DNA of 64,000 nucleotides from Pseudomonadota bacterium (GTDB lineage: Bacteria > Pseudomonadota > Alphaproteobacteria > Reyranellales > Reyranellaceae): the NCBI GenBank assembly GCA_018242505.1, contig JAFEBU010000044.1:50683-114682 (forward strand), read 5' to 3'. Positions 52,206 through 61,655 of this stretch are shown one piece after another. The notes beneath the pieces were generated by a model. That model was not told the DNA's origin, made no database searches, and worked only from the letters and a program-made list of their open reading frames with translations. Numbering within the stretch: position 1 is the first letter of the stretch; each line of letters begins with the position of its first letter. The translations under genes and the position numbers were made by a program.

Positions 52206-53071
52206 TTCGACTTGAGCTTGTCCGGCAGGCGCTCGTCATTGCCAAGCGCCACGCGGCGAACGCCCTCGCTGTCGGGGCTCGGCGGGAAGCCGTCCTTCGC
52301 CTTCGGTGCCGGGGCCTCGACCACCTTGTTGGAAAGGCGACCGACGCCGCTCACCTCGACATCGATGGTATCTCCAACATCGAGCGGCCGCGAATTGGCG
52401 GGCGTCCCCGTCAGCAGGATGTCGCCCGGCAGGAAGGTCATGTGCCGGGCGAGATCGGCGATCAGGTAGCCGCAATCGAAGATCTGCTCGCTGACCGCAC
52501 CCTCCTGCACCACCTTGCCGTTCCGATACGAGCGCAGCGTCGATTGCCGCACATCGACGCCGGATACCAGCCCCGGCCCGATCGGACAGAAGCCATCCAT
52601 GCCTTTCACCCGCAGCATCGATCCGGCATCGGTGTCGCGGAAATCGTGGCAACCGAAATCATTGGCCGGCGCGAAGCCCGCGATGCAGTCCCACGCTTCC
52701 TCGCGCGAAACATTCTTGGTCACCTTGCCGAACACCACGGCAAGCTCGCCTTCGTAGTTCACATATTTGTAGCCGGCCGGCCGGATCAATTCGCCCTTGT
52801 GGGCGTTGAGCGCAGTCAGCGGCTTCTGGAAGTAGGTCGGCGTCTTGGGCGGCGTCCGCGTGTTGTTGAACTCGAAATAGCGCGAGATGTAGTTCACATG
52901 CACGCAGATGATCTTGGTCGGCGTGCATGGAGGCAGATGGACGACCTCGCCCTCCTTGCACGTGCGACCGTCGGCAAACACGATCTTGCCGTCCTTGAAT
53001 TCTGTCCAATAGGCACTGCCGTCCTTCACGACATGACGGACTTCCTTGCGCGATCCTTCCAAAGCACTCAT
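52202..53071 (-). CDS. Fumarylacetoacetate hydrolase family protein (2)
   Basis: 289 residues. FAH catalytic fold with KIICVHVNYISRYFEF, NYEGELAVVFGKVTKNV (metal Glu), GFAPANDFGCHDFRDTDAG, and PGDILLTGTPANSR. Similar enzymes hydrate or decarboxylate 2-hydroxymuconate-type acids in meta-cleavage pathways. It is only distantly similar to the 49.4-kb paralogue. Starts 13 bp after the LigB-type dioxygenase gene, so ring cleavage and downstream hydrolysis are probably co-expressed. Confidence 0.9.
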   Translation of the reverse strand: MSALEGSRKEVRHVVKDGSAYWTEFKDGKIVFADGRTCKEGEVVHLPPCTPTKIICVHVNYISRYFEFNNTRTPPKTPTYFQKPLTALNAHKGELIRPAGYKYVNYEGELAVVFGKVTKNVSREEAWDCIAGFAPANDFGCHDFRDTDAGSMLRVKGMDGFCPIGPGLVSGVDVRQSTLRSYRNGKVVQEGAVSEQIFDCGYLIADLARHMTFLPGDILLTGTPANSRPLDVGDTIDVEVSGVGRLSNKVVEAPAPKAKDGFPPSPDSEGVRRVALGNDERLPDKLKSK

Positions 53072-53084
53072 CTCACTCGTCCCC

Positions 53085-53942
53085 CTATTGCAGATCGAAC
53101 CAGACGTGAACGTTGCCTGTGCCGGCCGCGTTCTCATATTCGGCCAACTGGGTGCCGCACGCACGGCATGCTCTTCCTCCCAGCGCGCCCATCATTTGCG
53201 CATAGTGCGCGCCATGGCCCTCGTACTTGGCGGCTTCCAGTTCGGGGAAGCGGTCGAGCACGACGTCATGCCGGCCCTCCTTCCACAATCCCAGCACTTC
53301 GAGATCGAGTGCGCGGTTCTTTGGATCGGAGACATTGTCCGGGTGCCACAGCCGCGGATGCGGCGGTACGTGGTCGAGGTCGTAGAACTTGTGGCTCATG
53401 GAGCCCGACGCCAGCAGCACGACCCTGGCATCGGAGCGTCGAACCGCTTCGGCGATCACCTCGCCCATCTGCAGGAAATGCTTGAACTGCGCGGTCTGGC
53501 AGGTGCCGACGCTCAACATCTTCTCGCCACGCCCAAGATAGTGGATGACGTTGATGGTCGGATACTGGAGCGGCAAGGTCTGGTCGGTCACATTGCGCGC
53601 CCTCACGCCCCTTTCCTGCCCGACCTCTTCGACCAGGCGCGCAAGTTCGGGCGCCCCGGGATAATCGTAGGCGAAGCGCGACATCGAGAAGGGCAGCTCC
53701 GATGACGTATAATGTCCCTTGTAGTGCACCGCGCCCGCCACAAGATGCATGCTGGTCGTGATCCAGTGCGTATCGAACAGCACGAAGGTGTCGGGCTTTA
53801 CCGCGTCGATCCGCGCCCGCACCCGGTCGAAGCCATCGACCAGGTCGGTGTCGCGGCCATTCCCCCTTTGGACGCGAACCTCCTTCGGCTGCACAAGGCC
53901 AGGATGATGCGAAACGATGGCAGCACCGACGATTTGGCCCAT
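53085..53942 (-). CDS. Class III (LigB-type) extradiol dioxygenase
   Basis: 285 residues. IVGAAIVSHHPGLVQP supplies the N-terminal His pair of the Fe(II) site, DTFVLFDTHWITT the next conserved Asp-x-His, and VLLASGSMSHKFYDLDH the late His region, matching LigB-family subunits such as 3,4-dihydroxyphenylacetate or protocatechuate dioxygenases. It cleaves a catecholic ring next to the hydroxyls using O2. It appears as a single-chain enzyme with no LigA partner nearby. A CGTQLAEYENAAGTG tail is not typical of the family. ATG at 53942. Confidence 0.88.
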   Translation of the reverse strand: MGQIVGAAIVSHHPGLVQPKEVRVQRGNGRDTDLVDGFDRVRARIDAVKPDTFVLFDTHWITTSMHLVAGAVHYKGHYTSSELPFSMSRFAYDYPGAPELARLVEEVGQERGVRARNVTDQTLPLQYPTINVIHYLGRGEKMLSVGTCQTAQFKHFLQMGEVIAEAVRRSDARVVLLASGSMSHKFYDLDHVPPHPRLWHPDNVSDPKNRALDLEVLGLWKEGRHDVVLDRFPELEAAKYEGHGAHYAQMMGALGGRACRACGTQLAEYENAAGTGNVHVWFDLQ

Positions 53943-53953
53943 GGTCGTTCTCC

Positions 53954-56290
53954 TCACTCGCCTTTGGCATCCCGAATGGCTCGCCACACATTCTGGGCTG
54001 TGGCCGGCATGGCGACGTCCTTGACGCCGAGCGGCGACAGGGCGTCGAGTACGGCGTTCATCACGGCGGGCATCGCACCCACTGTTCCCGCTTCGCCGGC
54101 GCCCTTGGCGCCCAACGGATTGTATTTGGTCGGTACCGGGTTGGACTTGATCTCCATGCTGCACAGCATATCGGCGCGCGGCATGGCATAGTCGAGGAAG
54201 CTCGCGGTCAGGAGCTGACCGTCCTCGCGGTCCCAGATGACCTGCTCGCTCAGGATCTGGCCCACGCCTTGCGCCACGCCGCCATGGATCTGGCCCTTGA
54301 GACCGATCGGATTCATGACCGTGCCGACATCGTCGACCACCGCGTACCGCTCGAGCTGCACCTCGCCCGTGTCCGGGTCGATCTCGACCTCGCAGATGTG
54401 GCAGCCGTTGGGATAGGTATCCTTTTCGCCCTTGAAGGTCGCGTTCTCGTACAGGCCGCCCTCGAAGCCGCTTTTCGGCCACTTGGTCGGGTTGAAGGCG
54501 GCCATCGCAACTTCCTTCAGTGACACCGTGCGGTCGGTGCCCTTGACCCTGAACGCACCCTCGGCGAAGTCGATGTCCTGCTCGCCCGCCTCGAGCAGGT
54601 GGCCGGCGAGCTTCTTGCCCTTGTCAATCACCTTGTTCGCGGCGAAGAACAGCGCCGAGCCGCCGAGCACGGTCGAGCGCGATCCGTTGGTACCCATCCC
54701 GAACGCGACCCGATCGGTGTCGCCATCGATGAACTGCACGTCGGCGGGATCGATGCCGAGACGCTCATTCAGGATCTGCTTGAACATGGTCTCATGGCCC
54801 TGACCCTGGGCCTTGGTGCCCATCAGCAGAGCCGCCGTGCCACTCGGATTGAAGCGGATCTCGGCATATTCCGGCTGCATCGTGCCCGCTGCCTGCTCGA
54901 TCGCGTTGACGATGCCGAGGCCGCGCAGCTTGCCGCGCCTCTTCGAGGCTTCCCGCCGCGCCTTGTAGCCCGCGACGTCGGCAAGCTCGAGCGCCATGTC
55001 CATGTTCTTCTCGAACTGGCCGCAATCGTAGAACGGCCCGACCGGGCTCTGGTATGGCAGCTCGGACTCGGCCAGCATGTTCTTGCGCCGCAACTCGACG
55101 CGATCGACGCCCAACTCGCGCGCCGCGTCGTCGATCAGCCGTTCGATCAGATAGATCGCCTCGGGTCGCCCGGCGCCACGGTAGGGCGCTGTTGGATTGG
55201 TATTGCTGAGCACACCGACGACATTGAGGTAGGCGGCGGGAATCCTGTAGACGCCCAGTACCGTCCCGATCATACCGAACGGCGACAGCAAGTTGCGGTC
55301 TGAACCGACATAGGCGCCGATATTCGCCAGCATGTTGAGCCGCAACGCCACGAATTTGTTGTCCTTGTCCAGGGCAAGTTCAAGCTCGCCGACATTGTCG
55401 CGACCGTGCTCGTCGGCCATCACGGCCTCGCTGCGCTCGCAAGTCCATTTCACCGGCCGCAGAAGCTTGCGCGCCGCCCACAAGGTCAGGCGGTGCTCGA
55501 TATACTGCCAGCCCTTGGTACCGAAGCCGCCGCCCACATCGCCCGAGATCACCCGCATCTTGCTCTCGGGCACCTTGAAGACGCTGTTGGCCAGCATGTT
55601 GCGCACGCGATGGGGATATTGCACGTCGGCGTAGAGCGTCATGCGATCCTCGCCCTGATCGTAAGTCCCGAGCGTGCCGCGCGGCTCCATGAACTGGGCA
55701 TGGACGCGCGTGATCACATAGCGTCGCTTGACGACCTTGGCCGCCGATCTGATCGCCTCGTCGGCCGCTGCCTTGTTGCCGCGCTCGATGTGGTTCGAGA
55801 CGTTGTCCGGGCAGTCGTCCCATACCGCCGGCGCACCGGGCTTCACGGTATCTTCGGTCAGGGTCACCGACGGCAGTGGATCGTAGTCGATATTGACCAG
55901 CTCGGCGGCGTCCTTTGCCTCCGCCAGGGTGTCGGCGATCACCATCGCCACCGGATCGCCGACATAGCGCACGCGGTCGGTGACCAGAGGTGGGCGCTGC
56001 GGCGCGAACATCGGTTTCCCGTCAGGCCGCTTGCGCGGCATGTTGGCCTTGGGCATGCCAAGCTTGTCGGCAGCTACATCGTGCCCGGTATAGACGGCGA
56101 CGACACCGGGCGCCTTCCTCGCCTCCTCGACATCGATCGACTTGATCCTCGCATGCGCATGCGGCGAACGCACAAACACGGCGTATGCCTGGCCGGGCAG
56201 ATTCACATCGTTGATGTAACGCCCCTGCCCGCGCAGCAGCCGAGGATCCTCGAAGCGCAGGACAGGCTGACCGATACCGTATTTGCTCAT
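53954..56290 (-). CDS. Xanthine dehydrogenase-family molybdopterin-binding subunit (CoxL-like), without partner subunits
   Basis: 778 residues, the molybdenum subunit of a three-part hydroxylase. GIGQPVLRFEDPRLLRGQGRYIND opens it; GDVGGGFGTKGW binds the cofactor, APYRGAGRPEA lies near residue 370, and GAGEAGT supplies catalytic Glu733. PYRGAGR rather than AYRCSFR rules out a true CO dehydrogenase and points to an aldehyde/heterocycle hydroxylase. The [2Fe-2S] and FAD subunits that such enzymes need are not in the window on either side. It lies between the VOC and LigB dioxygenase genes, consistent with hydroxylation of an aromatic or N-heteroaromatic ring. Confidence 0.9.
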   Translation of the reverse strand: MSKYGIGQPVLRFEDPRLLRGQGRYINDVNLPGQAYAVFVRSPHAHARIKSIDVEEARKAPGVVAVYTGHDVAADKLGMPKANMPRKRPDGKPMFAPQRPPLVTDRVRYVGDPVAMVIADTLAEAKDAAELVNIDYDPLPSVTLTEDTVKPGAPAVWDDCPDNVSNHIERGNKAAADEAIRSAAKVVKRRYVITRVHAQFMEPRGTLGTYDQGEDRMTLYADVQYPHRVRNMLANSVFKVPESKMRVISGDVGGGFGTKGWQYIEHRLTLWAARKLLRPVKWTCERSEAVMADEHGRDNVGELELALDKDNKFVALRLNMLANIGAYVGSDRNLLSPFGMIGTVLGVYRIPAAYLNVVGVLSNTNPTAPYRGAGRPEAIYLIERLIDDAARELGVDRVELRRKNMLAESELPYQSPVGPFYDCGQFEKNMDMALELADVAGYKARREASKRRGKLRGLGIVNAIEQAAGTMQPEYAEIRFNPSGTAALLMGTKAQGQGHETMFKQILNERLGIDPADVQFIDGDTDRVAFGMGTNGSRSTVLGGSALFFAANKVIDKGKKLAGHLLEAGEQDIDFAEGAFRVKGTDRTVSLKEVAMAAFNPTKWPKSGFEGGLYENATFKGEKDTYPNGCHICEVEIDPDTGEVQLERYAVVDDVGTVMNPIGLKGQIHGGVAQGVGQILSEQVIWDREDGQLLTASFLDYAMPRADMLCSMEIKSNPVPTKYNPLGAKGAGEAGTVGAMPAVMNAVLDALSPLGVKDVAMPATAQNVWRAIRDAKGE

Positions 56291-56331
56291 GACGTACTTA
56301 CTCCCGGAAATCCAACATTACCCATAGCTCT

Positions 56332-57561
56332 TCAGCCCAGCGGCCCCATGAAGGGTGGATCGGCATAGGTGTCCGACAACGGCTCGACCGTCTCCGGCCA
56401 GTCCTTGCCAATCGGGCGACGCTCGGCTGCAGGGCGCGGTCGACCATCCCAGCCCACTCGCTCCATGTAGTAATAGAGCATCAGCGCATGACCGGCTGGA
56501 TCGAGGATATGCGCGGCATAGTCGACACCCGGATAGAGATCCTGCGGGATCGCCTCGGTGAAGCGCACACCCTTCTTCCGGAGGAAGTCGACAGCGTCGC
56601 GAAGCTGGCGATAGTTGCCGACCTGCAGCCCCATCGAAGCAACCGACGTATTCGGATTGAGTCCCAATTCGCCGCGCAGCGCCTTGGGCAACAGCGATAG
56701 GCTGTGATGCTCTCCACCATTGCGCAGGTAGATGCAGCGATGGCCCTTGTAGGTGATCATCTCGGTCCGCACGAAACCCATCGTCTGGGTATAGAACGCC
56801 TCCGAGGCGCCGACGTCGGCAACGAACAGGCTCATCGGGCCGATATTGACGATCTTGAACGGCCGCGGCAGGCGCACTCCGGCAACCACATAATGGTCGC
56901 CCGACTCGTCGTGGATCGTGTTGCCGGCATCGATATCGATACCCTTGGTCAAGGCTTCCCGCACCTCCTCGCCCTCCGACATCTGCGGCAACTCAGGCCG
57001 CTCGCGAAAGGCGCGATAGTACATCGCCTCAGGTTTGCTGCGGCCATTCCAGCCGATCTGCTCCATGCCGTAATAGAGCTCGACCGTGTGACCGTCGGGA
57101 TCGCGGATATAGGTGTGCCAGTTGCTGCCGGGCATGTCGCGACCGACGCGGCGGATCTCGACCTGCCTGTCGCGGAAATAGTCGGCCGCAGCAAAGACCT
57201 CCTCCATCGACCCGACCTGCCAGGTGATCTGGTTCACCGTGATGTCCTTGGACACGGCATCGTCGCCGAAGATCGCGCCCAGAGACTTGTGCGCCAGGAG
57301 AAAGGCGTGATGGTCGGAATTGTGACTCATGAAGACAATGCGTGGATCCTCCAGGCGCCTGGCCAACTCCTCTCTTCCCGGAATCCTGGAAAGGTCACGC
57401 GTATCGGTAATGCGCAGACCCAGCAATCGAGAATAGAAGTCGATGCCTGCCTGCAGATCGACGACGTTGAAACCGAAATGACCGAGCCGCCGGACCTTGA
57501 ACGGCCGCGGATAGCGCACGCCACCCACATCGTAGCCCGTCGCCTTGTGAAGCGCATCCAT
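56332..57561 (-). CDS. Two-domain VOC extradiol dioxygenase-like protein
   Basis: 409 residues. Domain 1 (about 25-175) has RRLGHFGFNVVDLQAGIDFYSRLLGL and WHTYIRDPDGHTVELYYGMEQIGW. Domain 2 (about 230-385) has IGPMSLFVADVGASEAFYTQTMGF and HILDPAGHALMLYYYMERVGW. Both domains keep the His...Glu pattern (GHTVELYY; GHALMLYY has Met in place of the Glu, so the second site may be structural). Bicupped VOC proteins of this size include type I extradiol dioxygenases. Its exact substrate is unknown. First catabolic gene after the GntR regulator (9 bp). Confidence 0.85.
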   Translation of the reverse strand: MDALHKATGYDVGGVRYPRPFKVRRLGHFGFNVVDLQAGIDFYSRLLGLRITDTRDLSRIPGREELARRLEDPRIVFMSHNSDHHAFLLAHKSLGAIFGDDAVSKDITVNQITWQVGSMEEVFAAADYFRDRQVEIRRVGRDMPGSNWHTYIRDPDGHTVELYYGMEQIGWNGRSKPEAMYYRAFRERPELPQMSEGEEVREALTKGIDIDAGNTIHDESGDHYVVAGVRLPRPFKIVNIGPMSLFVADVGASEAFYTQTMGFVRTEMITYKGHRCIYLRNGGEHHSLSLLPKALRGELGLNPNTSVASMGLQVGNYRQLRDAVDFLRKKGVRFTEAIPQDLYPGVDYAAHILDPAGHALMLYYYMERVGWDGRPRPAAERRPIGKDWPETVEPLSDTYADPPFMGPLG

Positions 57562-57570
57562 GGCCCCCTC

Positions 57571-58353
57571 CTATCTTTTGTTCCGACGCGACGGACGGAT
57601 CGACCGCCCGCTCGCTCTATCCATCGTCAGGCCCGGCACCTCGGACACCGCCTGATCGACCGTCGTGCGGATATGCTTTTCGGTCAACCGGCACGAGAGA
57701 TCGACGTCGCGCGCGAGCACGGCGTCCCGAAGCGCGAGATGCTCGTTGGGGCGGCGCGAGCGGGCATGGATCATGGTCAACCAATGATAGCGCCGCGCCT
57801 GATCGAACAGCTCGCTGCGAAAATGCAGCGACCATGGAGAGGTGCAGGTCGCCACCAGTGAGTCGTGGAAGCGTTTGTGTCGCTTGCCCCATTCGCGCTT
57901 CACGCCGACCGGGTCGTCGGGCATGGGCGGCCCCAGCTTCGACAGCAGGAAGTAGGCGCTCACGATCTCGGCCTCCCACGAATCCGTCCCGTGTCGGATG
58001 GCGTCGGCCAGGGTCCGCGTCTCGAGATAGACGCGCAGCTCGGACAGGTCGAGGAAATCGGCCAGCGAGACCGGCGCCACCGTGAAGCCGCGACCGGCCT
58101 CGGTCCGCGCCAATCCTTCGGATACCAGATGCGAGAGCGCTTCGCGCAAGGTGCCGACCGACGTGTCGTAGCGCTGGCGCAACTCGCCGAAACGCAGGCG
58201 CTGATCGGGCTTCAGCACGCAGCAGAGGATATCCTCCCGCATCTGCCGCAACACCTCGAAGGTCGCGGCATCCTCGCGCAGCACATCCTGTGGCGCCGTG
58301 GTCGCCGCTGCTCGGGAAAGCGGTTCGAGAGGCATTTTGAGGATCTTGGCCAT
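57571..58353 (-). CDS. GntR-family transcriptional regulator, FCD type
   Basis: 260 residues. Winged helix-turn-helix about 30-100 (LRFGELRQRYDTSVGTLREALSHLVSEGLARTEAGRGFTV) and an FadR-C/FCD all-helical effector domain about 105-230 with metal-type residues ELRVYLETRTL, KRHKRFHDSLV and NEHLALRDAV. Such repressors usually leave DNA when they bind a catabolic metabolite or acid. Position in the middle of the operon, between transporter and dioxygenase genes, makes it the likely controller. The effector is unknown; TTTCGAAA repeats upstream of the transporter genes are candidate sites. Confidence 0.9.
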   Translation of the reverse strand: MAKILKMPLEPLSRAAATTAPQDVLREDAATFEVLRQMREDILCCVLKPDQRLRFGELRQRYDTSVGTLREALSHLVSEGLARTEAGRGFTVAPVSLADFLDLSELRVYLETRTLADAIRHGTDSWEAEIVSAYFLLSKLGPPMPDDPVGVKREWGKRHKRFHDSLVATCTSPWSLHFRSELFDQARRYHWLTMIHARSRRPNEHLALRDAVLARDVDLSCRLTEKHIRTTVDQAVSEVPGLTMDRASGRSIRPSRRNKR

Positions 58354-58358
58354 CGCGG

Positions 58359-59066
58359 TCAGACTCCCAGATAGGCTTCGCGGATATGGGGTTGCTGCAG
58401 GAGATCCGCAGGCAGACCGTGAGTCGCGATGCGGCCCTGCTCCAGGACATAGGCGCGATCGGCGATGCCAGCCGCTTTCAGGACATTCTGCTCCACCAGC
58501 AAAACCGCCGCACCTTCACTGCGAACGCGCGCGATGATATCGAACATGTCGTCGACAATGGCAGGCGCTAACCCCAGCGACGGCTCGTCGAACAGCACGA
58601 TACGCGGCCGCGCCATCAGGGCGCGACCGATCGCGACCATCTGCTGCTGGCCACCCGACAGCTCGCCCGCCACCTGACGGCGCTTGTCCCGCAGGATGGG
58701 AAACAGAGCGTAGATATGCTCCAGCGACCGGGTGCGCGCCGGCCGCGCCGCTGCGCGATAGCAGCCGAGTTCGAGGTTCTCTTCCACCGACATCTTCGCA
58801 AACAACCGCCGGCCTTCCGGCACGAGGGCGATTCCGTGATTGCAATAGTCGTGCGCCCTGACGCGCGTCATGTCGCAACCGTCGAAGCGCAGCTCACCCT
58901 GCCGGCAACGCAGCAGACCCGCAATGGCGTTGATCAGCGTCGTCTTGCCGGCACCGTTGGGTCCGATCACCGAGACGATCTCTCCGGTGTCGACCTCGAG
59001 CGACACGCCCCACAAGGCCGGCGCGTCGCCGTAGCCGACATGGAGGTTGCGGACTTCAAGCAGCAT
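58359..59066 (-). CDS. livF: Branched-chain-amino-acid-type ABC transporter ATP-binding protein (LivF)
   Basis: 235-residue cytoplasmic ATPase. Walker A GPNGAGKTTL (35-44), Q-loop GIALVPEGRRLF, signature ELSGGQQQMVAIGRALM and Walker B IVLFDEPSLGLAP are complete. LivF-type rather than LivG-type from its length and the GRRLF segment. It pairs with the fused LivM-LivG protein; its start lies 11 bp inside that gene. The substrate is set by the binding protein and need not be an amino acid. Confidence 0.93.
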   Translation of the reverse strand: MLLEVRNLHVGYGDAPALWGVSLEVDTGEIVSVIGPNGAGKTTLINAIAGLLRCRQGELRFDGCDMTRVRAHDYCNHGIALVPEGRRLFAKMSVEENLELGCYRAAARPARTRSLEHIYALFPILRDKRRQVAGELSGGQQQMVAIGRALMARPRIVLFDEPSLGLAPAIVDDMFDIIARVRSEGAAVLLVEQNVLKAAGIADRAYVLEQGRIATHGLPADLLQQPHIREAYLGV

Positions 59067-60807
59067 AGGCTTTGCCCAGGTAGATGCTGACGACGCCCGG
59101 ATCGCGCATCACCTCGTGCGGTGCCCCCAGCGCGAACAGCTTGCCTTCGTTCAGGACGGCGACCCGGTCGGAGAGCTCGACCACGGCGCGCATCAGGTGC
59201 TCGACAAAGACGATGGTCGCACCCTGGGCGCGGATCGCACGGACCAAGCGGATCGCGTTGTCGATCTCGGTCGGGTTGAGCCCCGACAAGACCTCGTCCA
59301 GCAGCAAGAGCTTCGGCTTGGTCGCCAGCGCCCGCGCCAGCTCGAGGAACTTGCGTTCGTGCAGATTCAGCCCGGCCGGCAGCATATCCTCCTTGCCGGA
59401 AAGGCCGGTGAAGGCCATCCAGTGCAAGGACTCCTCGCGGATCTCCGCGGGACTGCGGGACGGTCCGCCGAAGGTCGCGGCTGCGATCACGTTCTCGAGC
59501 GCCGTCATGTTCATGAATGGCCGCGGGATCTGGTAGGTGCGCGCCACGCCTCGACGCGCGATGTCGTGGGCCGGGAGCGCACTGATCTGTCGGCCGTCGA
59601 GCGCTATGCTGCCGCCGCTCAGCGGATAATGGCCCGAAATGACATTGATCAGGGTCGTCTTGCCCGATCCGTTGGGACCGACGAGTCCCACAATCTCGCC
59701 TTCACGTACATCGAGATCGACGCCCGCGAGCGCCAGCAGGCCACCGAAGCGCTTGGTAGCGCCCCGCACCTCGAGCAGGGTGCGATCGCCGGCCGGTTTT
59801 GTCGATGCGACGACCGGCGCGACCGCCGCGCCCGCCCGGGCTGCCCCTGTGGGCCTGCGCTTCAGCCACTTGCGAACGGCCGGCACGACGCCATCGGGCA
59901 GCCAGAGAATGGCAACGATCAGGATGAAGCCCACGAACGCGCGCCCCAGCATTGCCTGGTCGCCGCTATTGAACGAATTGAGAAGCGTGGTGATGACGAC
60001 AGCGCCGACCGCCGGCCCAAACCAGCTGCGCGACCCACCCAGCACGCTCATCAGCACGACGTAGAGTGGCACGGTGAGCTCGAACGTGCCGGCGACGGTA
60101 ATGAAGCCGACGAACATCGCATGCACGCCGCCAACGATCCCGGCGATGCCGGCCGACAAGGCGAAGGCCGCGAGCTTGTAGCGGAAGGTCGGCACGCCCT
60201 TCGCCTCCGCCACGTCCTCGTCGTCATGGATCGCGAACAGACCCATGCCAAGCCGCGAATGGCTCACCTTCCAGGCAATGGCGAGCGTGGTCACGCAGAT
60301 CACGAAGGCCAGAAGATAGAACGTGCCGGTTGGCGTCGGCATCAACGACGGCAGCGGAACCGCGCTCATGAAGATGCCGCCACCGCCGTCGATGGGCGTG
60401 TTGAGAACAATGGTGGCGATGACGAAGGTGACGGCGAGCGTCAGCAGAGCGAACAGTTCGCCGCGGAGCCGACGCAGTCGGAAAACGATGGCGCCGATGA
60501 CGACCGCCAGCAGCGCCGGAAGGATCGCGGCGGCAGGCAATGTCAGCAGGAACGGCACGTCGAACTTCGTCGCCATCACCGCGGTGGTGTAGAGGCCGAC
60601 GCCGAAGAAAGCGGCATGGCCCAGGCTGAAGTAGCCGGCGAAACCGCTCAGCAGCGCCCAGCTCGTGGCCAGCGATACCCAGAAGAGGACGAGATAGAGG
60701 AAGGAATCGTAGAAAGCCGGCAGGCCGGCCGTCGGCAGAAGAGCGAAGGCGCCTACGGCAAGTGCCGCCACAAGGCGGGGGAGATCGCGGGCGACCTTCA
60801 TAGCCAT
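59056..60807 (-). CDS. Fused LivM permease and LivG ATP-binding protein
   Basis: 583 residues joining two normally separate proteins. Residues 1-315 are a LivM permease with eight to ten membrane helices and the SGFAGYFSLGHAAFFGVGLY and SRLGMGLFAIHDDEDVAEAKG signatures. A 30-residue Ala/Pro/Arg linker follows. Residues about 345-583 are a LivG ATPase with Walker A GPNGSGKTTLINVISGHYP (about 377), RTYQIPRPF, and Walker B LLLLDEVLSGLNP. The fusion may tie ATPase to permease. ATG at 60807 (or 60801) overlaps the livH stop. Inner membrane. Confidence 0.92.
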   Translation of the reverse strand: MAMKVARDLPRLVAALAVGAFALLPTAGLPAFYDSFLYLVLFWVSLATSWALLSGFAGYFSLGHAAFFGVGLYTTAVMATKFDVPFLLTLPAAAILPALLAVVIGAIVFRLRRLRGELFALLTLAVTFVIATIVLNTPIDGGGGIFMSAVPLPSLMPTPTGTFYLLAFVICVTTLAIAWKVSHSRLGMGLFAIHDDEDVAEAKGVPTFRYKLAAFALSAGIAGIVGGVHAMFVGFITVAGTFELTVPLYVVLMSVLGGSRSWFGPAVGAVVITTLLNSFNSGDQAMLGRAFVGFILIVAILWLPDGVVPAVRKWLKRRPTGAARAGAAVAPVVASTKPAGDRTLLEVRGATKRFGGLLALAGVDLDVREGEIVGLVGPNGSGKTTLINVISGHYPLSGGSIALDGRQISALPAHDIARRGVARTYQIPRPFMNMTALENVIAAATFGGPSRSPAEIREESLHWMAFTGLSGKEDMLPAGLNLHERKFLELARALATKPKLLLLDEVLSGLNPTEIDNAIRLVRAIRAQGATIVFVEHLMRAVVELSDRVAVLNEGKLFALGAPHEVMRDPGVVSIYLGKAYAA

Positions 60808-61649
60808 TCCGGATCCCACAGCAGGACCACGATCAGTATCGAGAACGAAACGACCGGTGCCCAGGCCGGACTGAAGATCGCCATCGCGACCGACTGAGAA
60901 GCCCCGATCAGCATGCCGGCCAACAATGCCCCCAGGGGATTGCCGAGCCGGCCGATGATCACCACCGCGAACACCACGCCCAGCCAGGTCCAGATCTCGG
61001 CCGGTGCCAGGGTCGCGATCAGCGCAATGAAGGTGCCCGCGATGCCGGCATAGGCTGCACCGATGCCCGACAAAAGATAGGCAAGTTGCTTGTGGTTGAC
61101 GCCGTAGGCTGCAGCGATGTCGGCGTCCTCGGCACTCGCCCGCAATGCCTTGCCGACGAAGGTCCTGCGCAGCCACAGCCAGGTTCCCCACGCCAACGTG
61201 CCCGCCACCAGGCAGAGCGCGAGTTCGAGCACGGGGATGAAGAACGGACCGGCTTTGATCGAGAGTGTGGAATAGGGTGTCTCGTAACGTCGGAAGTCGG
61301 CCGTCCAGTAGAGCTGGATGCCGGCTTCGAGGATGACGGCGACGCTGAAGGTGATCAGCAGCGAGGCAAGCTCGTTGACCCTGAATCGATCGAACAGCCA
61401 ATGCTGGGCTGCGCCGATGCCGAACATCGCCGGCACCACCAGCGCCGCCGACCACCACGGCGCCACGTGCCAGGTCGTGCCCAGCTCGTACACGATATAG
61501 GCCGCGAGGAACGCGAGCGCGAAGTGGCTCAGGTTGACCAGCCGCAGCAGGCCCCAGCTCAGGCTGAGGCCCATGGCGAGCAGCCCATACATGCCGCCCG
61601 CCAACACCCCCGAGATCAACGCCTGGCCGAGAAGCGTGGCGCTCGGCAT
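60798..61649 (-). CDS. livH: Branched-chain-amino-acid-type ABC transporter permease (LivH)
   Basis: 283 residues, about eight membrane helices. GQALISGVLAGGMYGLLAMGLS opening, SWGLLRLVNLSHFALAFLAAY, and the cytoplasmic loop VGKALRASAEDADIAAAYGVN are diagnostic of LivH. Forms the heteromeric channel with the LivM part of the next gene, which it overlaps by about 10 bp. Follows the binding-protein gene by 6 bp. Confidence 0.93.
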   Translation of the reverse strand: MPSATLLGQALISGVLAGGMYGLLAMGLSLSWGLLRLVNLSHFALAFLAAYIVYELGTTWHVAPWWSAALVVPAMFGIGAAQHWLFDRFRVNELASLLITFSVAVILEAGIQLYWTADFRRYETPYSTLSIKAGPFFIPVLELALCLVAGTLAWGTWLWLRRTFVGKALRASAEDADIAAAYGVNHKQLAYLLSGIGAAYAGIAGTFIALIATLAPAEIWTWLGVVFAVVIIGRLGNPLGALLAGMLIGASQSVAMAIFSPAWAPVVSFSILIVVLLWDPEWL

Positions 61650-61655
61650 CGGCGC

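Noticed and set aside
53954..56290. True aerobic CO dehydrogenase large subunit
   Set aside because: The active-site loop reads PYRGAGR, not the AYRCSFR of form I CO dehydrogenases, and the coxMS partners are absent.
59047..60897. 616-codon plus-strand open frame with His/Arg/Gln-rich product
   Set aside because: Antisense of the LivM-LivG fusion; composition is that of a shadow frame.
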